Source: CALELM01 sp045617105 (GTDB taxonomy: Bacteria > Bacillota > Negativicutes > Selenomonadales > Selenomonadaceae). Taken from it: a DNA stretch of 7,015 bases. The stretch lies in NCBI GenBank assembly GCA_045617105.1, contig JAZLHW010000101.1, positions 1 through 7,015 on the forward strand, read 5' to 3'. Positions within the stretch are counted from its first letter, which is position 1. Each line of letters begins with the position of its first letter. Shown one piece after another: positions 1-4,695 of this stretch. The notes under the pieces are model-generated. The model did no database searches. It was not told the origin of the DNA and was given only the letters and a program-made list of their open reading frames with translations. The position numbers and the translations under genes are program-made.

Positions 1-21
1 CAAATCCCTCCTTCTGCGCCA
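1..21 (+). tRNA. 3' end of a tRNA gene (partial, isotype unresolved)
   Basis: The first 21 bases fit positions 56-76 of a tRNA: the end of the T-loop (CAAAT), a T-stem 3' strand (CCCTC), an acceptor 3' strand (CTTCTGC), discriminator G and an encoded CCA. The gene would therefore need GCAGAAG at its 5' end and GAGGG before the T-loop, both outside the window. A terminator follows 10 bases later, as expected for a tRNA transcript. Discriminator G73 is compatible with several isotypes (Ser, Arg, Asn, Asp, Glu, Gln, Trp), so I do not assign one. Because the rest of the window is phage-like, this is a plausible integration target. Confidence 0.72.
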
Positions 22-31
22 AATAAAAGAA

Positions 32-61
32 CCGCTTTCCTAACGGAAAGCGGCTTTTTTA
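32..61 (+). terminator. Intrinsic terminator after the tRNA, possibly bidirectional
   Basis: A perfect 9-bp stem (CCGCTTTCC at 32-40, GGAAAGCGG at 45-53) with a TAAC loop is followed by C and six T residues on the plus strand. It would end the plus-strand tRNA transcript. Read from the minus strand, the same stem is followed by TTCTTTTATTT, so it could also stop transcripts of the phage cassette ending at 193. Confidence 0.88.
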
Positions 62-112
62 TTGATATTTGCTCACTTTTTTGGCATTTTCCATTTTAGA
101 AAGTACCACCTG

Positions 113-139
113 TGTAACACATTCTGTTACATTGTAACA
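113..139. repeat. Three alternating TGTAACA/TGTTACA half-sites
   Basis: TGTAACA occurs at 113-119 and 133-139, and its reverse complement TGTTACA at 125-131. The second and third copies extend to a perfect 8-bp inverted repeat (124-131 with 133-140). The layout looks like overlapping dyads for a DNA-binding protein such as an integrase, excisionase or repressor. The binder is not identifiable from sequence. Confidence 0.6.
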
Positions 140-154
140 GCTAATATTACCGAA

Positions 155-187
155 AAATTACTTGCAAATTACTTGCAAATTACTTGC
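155..187. repeat. Three perfect 11-bp tandem repeats (AAATTACTTGC)
   Basis: AAATTACTTGC is repeated without mismatch at 155-165, 166-176 and 177-187. The period is about one helical turn, so a bound protein would sit on one face of the DNA. The array starts about 130 bp from the tRNA 3' end. Tandem arm-type integrase sites beside a core site are known in tyrosine-recombinase phages (the lambda P' arm has three), which makes this a candidate attachment-site arm. That role is inferred. Confidence 0.7.
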
Positions 188-192
188 GAGAA

Positions 193-483
193 TCAATACC
201 TGCGATAAGAATACTCGTCCATCATGGCAGGTCTGTCTCTTCCCGGTTCCTGTTCATTGCGTCTTGAATATCTGCTGCGAGAATAACCGCCTCTGGAAAA
301 TCCTCCATCACGGCTGTAGCCTTCATCCTCTTCTGCGCTCATAATCTTGCAGATATTTTTTATGGAACCGGTGAGCTTCTGCACAGTGTCAAGCTGACCT
401 GCGGAAAGCTCGCCACGTTCGCTTATCTCGTCAAGCTCCTCGCAAAGCAGCTCCTTTAGTTTCATCAATGACTGCATGTTCAT
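193..483 (-). CDS. Small phage protein with N-terminal helices and an Arg/Tyr/Ser-rich tail
   Basis: This is a 96-aa protein of unknown function. I chose ATG at 483 because an AAGGAGGT site at 498-491 lies 7 nt upstream. A GTG three codons earlier (492) lies inside that Shine-Dalgarno site and is unlikely. Residues 1-50 are charged and helical, with the segment GELSAGQLDTVQKLTGSIKN. Residues 54-96 are low-complexity, with repeated YSR and RGG-like elements (YSRDGGFSRGGYSRSRYSRR) and a YRRY end. I recall the N-terminal half as recurrent in Clostridia prophages, without a known role. The basic aromatic tail suggests nucleic-acid binding or flexible self-association, by inference only. It is the last gene of the minus-strand cassette. 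Its Shine-Dalgarno overlaps the TAA of the preceding gene, which implies co-translation. Confidence 0.85.
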   Translation of the reverse strand: MNMQSLMKLKELLCEELDEISERGELSAGQLDTVQKLTGSIKNICKIMSAEEDEGYSRDGGFSRGGYSRSRYSRRNEQEPGRDRPAMMDEYSYRRY

Positions 484-496
484 GCGTTCCACCTCC

Positions 497-901
497 TTAT
501 TCCTTAGTTACTATCACAACGATAGAATCAACTGTTGCAGCTGTAACTGCTTCTACGCTGACTTTGCTGCAGCCGCAATCAGCAGGAACCAGTATTGCCG
601 TATCCCCACTGATAAGCGTACCAACTGCCACAGGCGGCAATGCTATGGTTGTCTCCGGAAGAACCACACCGTCAACAGCTACCGCCAGCTGAACAGCATT
701 GGTATCAACCGCTTCCACCACCACATGCACCAGTACCTTGTAGTAATGTGGGTTTTTGCAGCATCCGCTCCCCTTTACGGAGATAAGCGGAGATCCCTGC
801 CGGTGCATTATATTGCACCCACCGCAAACAACATTTGTCTGAAGCGCAACAGCCTGACCTGCTGCAAGAACCTGTGGAGTTGTGCTTATGTATTCTGCCA
901 T
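497..901 (-). CDS. Cys-rich beta-sandwich-like phage protein
   Basis: This is a 134-aa protein of unknown function. ATG 901 is chosen because GGAGGT at 914-909 is 7 nt upstream; an in-frame extension of five codons would run through that site. The sequence is Val/Ala-rich with alternating hydrophobics and almost no predicted helix (HVVVEAVDTNAVQLAVAVDG, residues 59-78), which suggests a jelly-roll or beta-sandwich. Three cysteine pairs stand out: CxxC at 26/29, CC at 47-48 and CxC at 109/111. They could form disulfides or hold a metal. It resembles, from memory, small phage proteins that open with an AEYxxxxPQ-like segment in Clostridia, possibly distantly like C-terminal domains of spore-surface BclA proteins; that likeness is weak. 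It follows the 239-aa gene by 15 nt. A role as a surface or decoration protein is inferred. Confidence 0.85.
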   Translation of the reverse strand: MAEYISTTPQVLAAGQAVALQTNVVCGGCNIMHRQGSPLISVKGSGCCKNPHYYKVLVHVVVEAVDTNAVQLAVAVDGVVLPETTIALPPVAVGTLISGDTAILVPADCGCSKVSVEAVTAATVDSIVVIVTKE

Positions 902-916
902 AGCACACACCTCCAA

Positions 917-1636
917 TCAGCAATTGCAGCCACAGCCACTATAGGCATAAGGATTCGGTACGGAAAAAGCCGGTACAGGTGCCGGTCTGAGCTGAGAAAT
1001 CAAATAAGAATTCTGATTGCACTGCGATGCGGCAAGCTCAAGAGAATTGATACGCTGATTCTGTTCTGCGATCTTTTCGTCCTTTCTTGCCATCTCCATT
1101 GCGGTCAGCCTGTCGTTGATAGAGCGGAAGTTTGCATTGGAGTTATCGATGATGTCTCTTGTGTTAACGCACATGGTGTGCTGCAGATTGTTTGTCTGCT
1201 GTGCGATACTGTAGTTTACACCGGCGATATCACTCCGAAGGTCACAGCAGCACTGCTGCTGCGCCGCAGCGTTGTTTGCCATCTGGGTAAGGATAGATGC
1301 CGTCTGATTGCTTCGCTCCAGCTGCGCCCCTGCAAAGCCGTTAGCAAGACTCATCTGCACACCATTTGTCAGCTGTGCCTGACTGTAAAAGCCGTCACAC
1401 AAGCCGTTGTTGATTCCGTCAAGCTTTCTTTCCGTCATTGCGAAGTCGCTGGAAAGCACATAGTTATCTGCGGCACCGGAACGACCGCCGCCGCCATAGC
1501 CGCCATTGCCCCATCCACCTGCAAATGCGAAAAGAAAAAGAATGATTATCCACCATGCGCCATCGCCACCGAAACCGCCGCTATTGCGAGTCAGAGCAGC
1601 AATGTCGGCAGGCCCCATTCCATTTTCGTTTACCAT
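917..1636 (-). CDS. Gly/Cys-rich single-pass membrane protein with coiled coil, phage hypothetical
   Basis: This 239-aa protein starts at ATG 1636, with AGGAG 9 nt upstream. Layout: a Gly/Asn-rich head (1-26), one strongly hydrophobic segment (WWIIILFLFAFAGG, about 28-41), a Gly-rich linker (GGWGNGGYGGGG), a long Gln/Ala/Asn-rich helical region (about 60-205) and a Pro-rich tail ending in GCGCNC. CCC at 129-131 is preceded by Gln residues, and C80, C156 and C206 add more cysteines. NGFAGAQLERSNQ (99-111) and TRDIIDNSNANF (159-170) are motifs I recall from an abundant family in gut Firmicutes phages that has no assigned function. It may anchor a coiled-coil multimer in the host membrane or cross a membrane during entry, by inference. 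It shares Cys-rich character with the next gene, suggesting a joint complex. Confidence 0.88.
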   Translation of the reverse strand: MVNENGMGPADIAALTRNSGGFGGDGAWWIIILFLFAFAGGWGNGGYGGGGRSGAADNYVLSSDFAMTERKLDGINNGLCDGFYSQAQLTNGVQMSLANGFAGAQLERSNQTASILTQMANNAAAQQQCCCDLRSDIAGVNYSIAQQTNNLQHTMCVNTRDIIDNSNANFRSINDRLTAMEMARKDEKIAEQNQRINSLELAASQCNQNSYLISQLRPAPVPAFSVPNPYAYSGCGCNC

Positions 1637-1665
1637 TGTTATTTTCTCCTTTACTATTATTATTT

Positions 1666-1687
1666 AAAAACCCTGCAGGAGTTTTTT
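1666..1687 (-). terminator. Weak intrinsic terminator or attenuator inside the cassette
   Basis: On the minus strand AAAAAC, a bulged T, and the palindrome CCTGCAGG are followed by GTTTTT. This gives an eight-bp stem with one bulge and a TGCA loop, then TTTAAATAATAATA. It begins on the stop codon of the 69-aa gene and precedes the 239-aa gene, so it could reduce read-through between the two halves of the cassette. The short GC part makes it weak. Confidence 0.45.
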
Positions 1688-1895
1688 ACTTCAATATATT
1701 CATGAGCTGTTTAGCCATTTCCGAATACTGGTTATACTGCTGCTGGCTCATCTGACCGCTGTTGAGCAGATTCTGCACCTGCTGTTTCGGGTCACCGGTA
1801 AAGCTGTTCTTAAACTGGTGAAACGCCGTCACCATTTGTCCCATGTTTCCCTGTGTACGCATGCCGCCAAGCTGATTGAATAACGGATTACTCAT
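1686..1895 (-). CDS. 69-aa Gln/Met-rich phage hypothetical protein
   Basis: Unknown function. ATG 1895 has GAAGGAG 7 nt upstream, inside the end of the preceding gene; the two genes overlap by 8 nt in the string ATGAGTAA. The N-terminus (MSNPLFNQLGGM) is loose and Gly/Met-rich. Residues 20-69 look alpha-helical with the segment GDPKQQVQNLLNSGQMSQQQ followed by YNQYSEMAKQLMNIL. I recall similar short proteins (PLxNxLG start, sGqMsQQQ centre) in many Clostridia phages next to the same neighbours as here, always unannotated. Its size and amphipathic helices suggest a small structural or scaffolding-like component, but that is inference. Confidence 0.85.
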   Translation of the reverse strand: MSNPLFNQLGGMRTQGNMGQMVTAFHQFKNSFTGDPKQQVQNLLNSGQMSQQQYNQYSEMAKQLMNILK

Positions 1896-2208
1896 TGATG
1901 ATCTCCTTCTTTAGCCGTGAAACAAGCTCTTCAAACTCTTTCCTTGTTACATACTCTGTCGGTGCTTTTGCCGCTTCCGAAAGCTCTTTATACTCGAATA
2001 CTCGCAGCGGCATTGGAATACCGCTCGGATCAGATGATTTAATGTAGAATCGGGATTCCTCGCTGTCCATCAGCAGAACGCTCTGCCCCGGAGCAAGCAG
2101 ATAGCTCTTTGCCCCTGCTTCTCCCTGCACCCACACAATGCCGGAAGATTGTGTCTGCTGCTGTGGCTGCTGCATGTACGGATTCTGATACGGATAGTTG
2201 TAGTTCAT
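1888..2208 (-). CDS. 106-aa phage hypothetical with Pro/Gln/Tyr-rich N-terminus and C-terminal helix
   Basis: Unknown function. ATG 2208 has AGGAGGT 7 nt upstream and shares ATGA with the stop of the preceding gene (4-nt overlap). Residues 1-22 are low-complexity (MNYNYPYQNPYMQQPQQQ). Residues 23-74 form a compact predicted beta domain with IVWVQGEAGAKSYLLAPGQS and FYIKSSDPSGIPMPLR. Residues 76-106 are a charged helix (YVTRKEFEELVSRLKKEI), probably a coiled coil for oligomerisation. The central VQGEAGAKxYxxxPGxSVLLMD segment is one I recall as well conserved among Firmicutes phages, without a known role. The disordered Tyr/Pro tail resembles tethers seen in virion or surface proteins. Confidence 0.86.
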   Translation of the reverse strand: MNYNYPYQNPYMQQPQQQTQSSGIVWVQGEAGAKSYLLAPGQSVLLMDSEESRFYIKSSDPSGIPMPLRVFEYKELSEAAKAPTEYVTRKEFEELVSRLKKEIINE

Positions 2209-2585
2209 TTTGCAGACCTCCTGTAATAATAAATCGGTATTTCACTCCCACTGTCCCAGCTGTCATAATAATCACCGTTGCGGACGCATACCACATGACC
2301 GCTCAGTACAACAACAAATGTCCCGGAAGGATGCTCCTCGCAGAAATCTTTCAAATGATATCTTTCGGGATATTCCTTGTTTACCATGTGTTTCGTATAG
2401 CCCTGCTCTCTCAAGTACACGCCCCAAACCGCATTGGATGAAGGCATGTCGTGCATCTTCAGCCCTTTATCGCAGATTCCTATGTATGTGTCTGCCCAGC
2501 TTCTTCCAAGAGCTTTACTCAGCGCTCTGATGACGCAATCCCCTACCGTTTTTCTTTCGGGATTAGCGTTATAAACCTTCCACAT
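2205..2585 (-). CDS. Papain-like (cysteine peptidase-fold) phage protein
   Basis: A 126-aa protein. ATG 2585 is chosen because GAGG at 2597-2594 lies 8 nt upstream; an upstream in-frame ATG at 2687 would put coding sequence through a terminator. Residues 11-22 (RKTVGDCVIRAL) carry C17 at the start of a helix, and 95-111 (SGHVVCVRNGDYYDSWDS) carry H97 with D105, D108 and D111 behind it. The Cys-helix, then His-strand, then Asp order is that of papain-like folds such as C39 or NlpC/P60 relatives. I recall the GDCxxRAxS signature in many phage proteins. Activity is unproven: it might be a protease, amidase or inactive binding protein. There is no signal peptide or membrane segment. It opens the second cassette, just after a terminator, so it needs read-through or its own promoter, which I could not identify. 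Confidence 0.85.
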   Translation of the reverse strand: MWKVYNANPERKTVGDCVIRALSKALGRSWADTYIGICDKGLKMHDMPSSNAVWGVYLREQGYTKHMVNKEYPERYHLKDFCEEHPSGTFVVVLSGHVVCVRNGDYYDSWDSGSEIPIYYYRRSAK

Positions 2586-2610
2586 TTCCACCACCTCACA
2601 TTCATATAGT

Positions 2611-2642
2611 AAAAGAAAAAGCGAGAGGAAACCTCTCGCTTT
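2611..2642 (-). terminator. Strong intrinsic terminator ending the lysis operon
   Basis: On the minus strand AAAGCGAGAGG pairs perfectly with CCTCTCGCTTT (11 bp, 2642-2632 with 2628-2618) around a TTT loop, followed by TTTTTCTTTT. It lies 26 bases past the stop of the helix-turn-helix gene and 25 bases before the start of the papain-like gene. It separates the lysis operon from the cassette of unknown function. Confidence 0.92.
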
Positions 2643-2668
2643 ACTTTTATTAAACTGTTGAAAAACCG

Positions 2669-2935
2669 TCAGTTGGCATCCATCCATGTTTCCTGCGCCG
2701 ATTGCTTTCTCGGAGGAAGTATAACCGAATACTTCTGTGCGGCATCATACTTTTTCTTCAGCCGGGATATTATCCTGTCGACCGTTGCAAGGCTCATTCC
2801 GAATTCCATGGACTGCTTTGTTCTGCTCCAACCTGCCACTCTTGTCCGCATAATCATTTCCTCGTCCTTGCTAAGACAGGCTTCCTCGATAAATGCTTCC
2901 AGTATAACCTTTGACCATGGGACCTGATGTGACAT
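2669..2935 (-). CDS. Small helix-turn-helix phage protein, putative regulator
   Basis: This 88-aa protein starts at ATG 2935, one base after the holin TGA, with a GAGGAAG Shine-Dalgarno inside the holin end. Residues 25-65 look like a helix-turn-helix: EEMIMRTRVAGWSRTKQSME, then a turn (FGMSLA), then TVDRIISRLKKKYD as the recognition helix. This layout resembles region 4 of sigma-70 factors and LuxR/ArpU-like small phage regulators. The tail holds a conserved-looking ILPPRKxSAQETWMD. I recall close relatives in Clostridia phages, annotated only as hypothetical. Its place as last gene of the lysis operon, before a terminator, suggests feedback or activation of phage late transcription; the target is unknown. 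Confidence 0.85.
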   Translation of the reverse strand: MSHQVPWSKVILEAFIEEACLSKDEEMIMRTRVAGWSRTKQSMEFGMSLATVDRIISRLKKKYDAAQKYSVILPPRKQSAQETWMDAN

Positions 2936-2936
2936 A

Positions 2937-3356
2937 TCATTCTTCCTCGTCGCTCTTTTTCTTCAGTATCTCAATTGCCTTGCGGATAAGCTCCGGAATA
3001 GGAACACCCATAAGACCTGCGTTCTCTACGATGCTGAGAAGCTCGTTAACAATAAATGCGATGCAAACGCCGTCACGGAAGTAAGTAGTGCCGATCAGCA
3101 TATCTATTCTCGCAGCTATCAATACGATGAGTAATGTTACACCCTTGCGGATAAGACCTTTCCACCCTGCCCGGGATTCAAGCGCACCGTTATCTGTTTT
3201 GGGGGATGCATGGAAAACTCCTGCAACAAGAATCCCGGTCAGATAGTCAATGCCCATAAATACAAGTAAAGTGGTCATCGCAGATGTCCAGCCTCCAAAC
3301 CATGATGCTACGATAGCGCCTACCACGCCGGCAGCACCCAATATAATATCCTTCAT
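2937..3356 (-). CDS. Phage holin (Bacteriophage_holin_4 / Cph1-like family)
   Basis: This 139-aa holin permeabilises the cytoplasmic membrane so that the endolysin can reach the wall. ATG 3356 is chosen because GGAGGAG at 3372-3366 lies 9 nt upstream; an upstream GTG-type start falls inside that site. Hydrophobic segments lie near residues 5-20, 28-48, 72-90 and 96-113. Family marks are FMGIDYLTGILVAG (33-46), a polar loop with SRAGWKGLIRKG (61-72), and VNELLSIVENAGLMGVPIPE (103-122). The C-terminus is highly charged (KKKSDEEE), as in other holins. The length is usual for the family. It follows the endolysin TAA by one base, so endolysin precedes holin here, the reverse of the common order. 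Confidence 0.95.
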   Translation of the reverse strand: MKDIILGAAGVVGAIVASWFGGWTSAMTTLLVFMGIDYLTGILVAGVFHASPKTDNGALESRAGWKGLIRKGVTLLIVLIAARIDMLIGTTYFRDGVCIAFIVNELLSIVENAGLMGVPIPELIRKAIEILKKKSDEEE

Positions 3357-3357
3357 T

Positions 3358-4110
3358 TTAACCAACTCCTCCAATTAGCCGAAGCCATACTTCGGCATCC
3401 ACATAATCCTTACCGGCAAAATCCATCAATGCTGTTTTTGTTTCAGGACCGAATTCACAATCGGGCGTATTCGTCCTGCGCACAAAGCTTTTTGATAAGC
3501 CGTAGCCGTGATAGCGCAGCAATACTTGCAGACTGCCAACGGCAACGCCATAGTCACCCATGTGCAGCTCCGGCAGCTTTGACGGATAGGTCTGCACAGG
3601 CTCCTCGGCAGGGTCTAACTCAACCTCAAGCGCATCGCCGTACTCTCCGACATTTGTGTCGGGAACATCAAGTGCTTCATAATCCGGGCGATAAGCACAG
3701 ACAAATTCAGAAGCTTTTCTTTTAATTTTAGCTACCTTGTCACCACAGTTACCCTCAATGGTCGTGTAGCTGTTTCCGCTGACCTCAACTACAAGACCGA
3801 TATGATCTCTCACACCGTCCTTTTGGTAGTCGAATATAACCATGTCTCCGACTTGGTACCCACCTGTCACCAACTGCCCATGCTCTTTTGCATAAGCTTC
3901 CACACCGTTGCAGTGGGCAGTGTTTGGAAAAGGTACACCAACCTGTCTGCAGCACCACCAGAGGAAGACCACGCACCAAGGCAAGTCCGCATATGAGCTG
4001 CGCTCTCCCCAATAAGAATGGTTATATTTCACATCGTTGCTTCCCATCGGTATCTCGCAGATGCCGACCTCTCTCTGTGCGGCAGATATTAATTCGTTTA
4101 ATTTACTCAT
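3358..4110 (-). CDS. Endolysin: CHAP amidase/endopeptidase with C-terminal peptidoglycan-binding domain
   Basis: This 250-aa enzyme would cleave peptidoglycan amide or peptide bonds to lyse the host. ATG 4110 overlaps the end of the Tad2-type gene by 8 nt (ATGAGTAA). An ATG nine codons earlier lacks a ribosome site; the one here is itself weak, so translational coupling is likely. The CHAP domain spans about residues 5-142. The catalytic Cys is C46 in DLPWCVVFLWW, the His is H103 in DHIGLVVEV, and E119/N121 in IEGN complete the site. GDMVIF (88-93) is the usual strand before the His. A Pro/Asp/Glu linker (about 145-180) leads to a PG_binding_1-like domain (183-248) with GDYGVAVGSLQVLLRYHGYG and FGPETKTALMDF. 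No signal peptide is visible, consistent with holin-dependent export. Confidence 0.95.
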   Translation of the reverse strand: MSKLNELISAAQREVGICEIPMGSNDVKYNHSYWGERSSYADLPWCVVFLWWCCRQVGVPFPNTAHCNGVEAYAKEHGQLVTGGYQVGDMVIFDYQKDGVRDHIGLVVEVSGNSYTTIEGNCGDKVAKIKRKASEFVCAYRPDYEALDVPDTNVGEYGDALEVELDPAEEPVQTYPSKLPELHMGDYGVAVGSLQVLLRYHGYGLSKSFVRRTNTPDCEFGPETKTALMDFAGKDYVDAEVWLRLIGGVG

Positions 4111-4363
4111 CGGAAACCACTTCCCAATCCGTTGCAAGCATATCTGCCTGCGATGCTAACCATCCGAGCTGTACACCGCTCGTTCCGCAGAAAGCAAATG
4201 CCTGATTGCCTATGTTTTCATGGGCAAGGTTGATGCACTCGCCATGAGAATTGACATAGCTGATTCTTGTTGCCAGTTCGACATACTGATTCTTGCCGTT
4301 CCAGCCCTTACGCTTTATCCTCTTGCCCTCTCTGGCAAGCTCTATTGCACATCCAAATGTCAT
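4103..4363 (-). CDS. tad2: Tad2/DUF2829 domain protein, putative Thoeris anti-defence
   Basis: This 86-aa protein matches the DUF2829 family, now linked to Tad2, which inhibits Thoeris immunity by sequestering the cyclic ADP-ribose-type signal made by ThsB. ATG 4363 is chosen because AAGGAG lies 7 nt upstream; a start 15 codons earlier would run through it. Family marks are the opening MTFGxAIELAREGKxIxRKGWNG (W21 in the GWNG motif) and the closing GWLASQADMLATDWEVV (67-83). Between them sits ISYVNSHGECINLAHENIGN, an insert also seen in longer members of the family. Only one base separates it from the DUF6275 stop and it overlaps the endolysin start, so it is made with the lysis proteins. Whether this member binds the signal is inferred from family membership. 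Confidence 0.85.
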   Translation of the reverse strand: MTFGCAIELAREGKRIKRKGWNGKNQYVELATRISYVNSHGECINLAHENIGNQAFAFCGTSGVQLGWLASQADMLATDWEVVSDE

Positions 4364-4364
4364 G

Positions 4365-4610
4365 TCAGCACTCCTTAATACAGCGATTCTCAAACTTTTT
4401 GTACGCATCGAGATAGAATTCCTTCTTGTCTCCGTTGTATGTTACCTCATAGTACATACCATCAAACAGCGTACTCGACAGCAGCCATTTCCAGTTCTGA
4501 AGCGTCTTGCATTTCCAGACTGTGAAAACCCGAAATTCCTTAACATCATCGCTCTTGTCGAGATGTTCCCAAATGTAATCAATTACGATCTGTTCTGCTT
4601 TTATATCCAT
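4365..4610 (-). CDS. DUF6275 family phage protein
   Basis: An 81-aa protein of unknown function. The start is ATG 4610, with AGGAG at 4625-4621, 10 nt upstream; an earlier in-frame ATG at 4637 places that site inside codons 5-6 and is rejected. Residues 1-20 are helical (IVIDYIWEHLDKS), 28-48 hold the typical FTVWKCKTLQNWKWLLSSTL, and 49-72 hold DGMYYEVTYNGDKKEFYLDA, all marks that I recognise from DUF6275. There is no membrane segment or signal peptide. It is the first gene after a repeat-rich intergenic segment with a candidate promoter, and is followed after one base by the Tad2-type gene. That pairing may point to an accessory role against host defence, but I have no direct evidence. Confidence 0.88.
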   Translation of the reverse strand: MDIKAEQIVIDYIWEHLDKSDDVKEFRVFTVWKCKTLQNWKWLLSSTLFDGMYYEVTYNGDKKEFYLDAYKKFENRCIKEC

Positions 4611-4639
4611 AACATTAAATCTCCTATATATTTTCACCT

Positions 4640-4668
4640 ATTTTGTAGAAATCCTGCGAGTAAGTCAA
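4640..4668 (-). promoter_or_regulatory. Candidate sigma-A-type promoter for the DUF6275-to-HTH operon
   Basis: On the minus strand TTGACT (4668-4663, 5 of 6 to the -35 consensus) is 17 bp from CAAAAT (4645-4640, 4 of 6 to TATAAT). The Shine-Dalgarno and start codon of the DUF6275 gene follow within 30 bases. The -35 lies in one arm of the hairpin at 4656-4695. The -10 is weak, which would fit a promoter that needs an activator. Confidence 0.38.
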
Positions 4669-4695
4669 AAACGATACCCTTTTTTGACTTATCGC
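4656..4695. repeat. Inverted repeat, 11-bp perfect stem plus 4-bp extension
   Basis: TAAGTCAAAAA (4661-4671) pairs perfectly with TTTTTGACTTA (4681-4691) around a 9-nt loop; after a one-base bulge (4660) GCGA pairs with TCGC (4656-4659 with 4692-4695). The stem is AT-rich and has no T-tract after it on the minus strand, so it is a poor intrinsic terminator. An operator or mRNA structure overlapping the candidate -35 is more likely. Confidence 0.6.

Noticed and set aside
59..94. Eleven-codon minus-strand frame (MENAKKVSKYQ) with AGGTGG upstream
   Set aside because: It is too short, overlaps the T-tract of the terminator and has an 11-nt spacer from a partial ribosome site; nothing else supports translation.
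155..187. CRISPR-like array
   Set aside because: The repeats are 11 bp and contiguous with no spacers.
476..1705. Long open frame on the plus strand (409 codons)
   Set aside because: It lies antisense to two well-supported minus-strand genes, has no ribosome site, and its translation is Cys/His/Arg-rich without recognisable domains. It is a shadow frame.
2586..2668. Promoter for the 2585-193 cassette downstream of the terminator
   Set aside because: Only TACTAT/TATATG-like sequences occur, with no -35 at a proper distance, so I could not support a call.
2586..2687. Upstream extension of the papain-like gene to ATG 2687
   Set aside because: It would translate through the strong terminator and the hydrophobic extension (FLSLFLLLY) comes from the hairpin sequence; the start at 2585 has a proper ribosome site.
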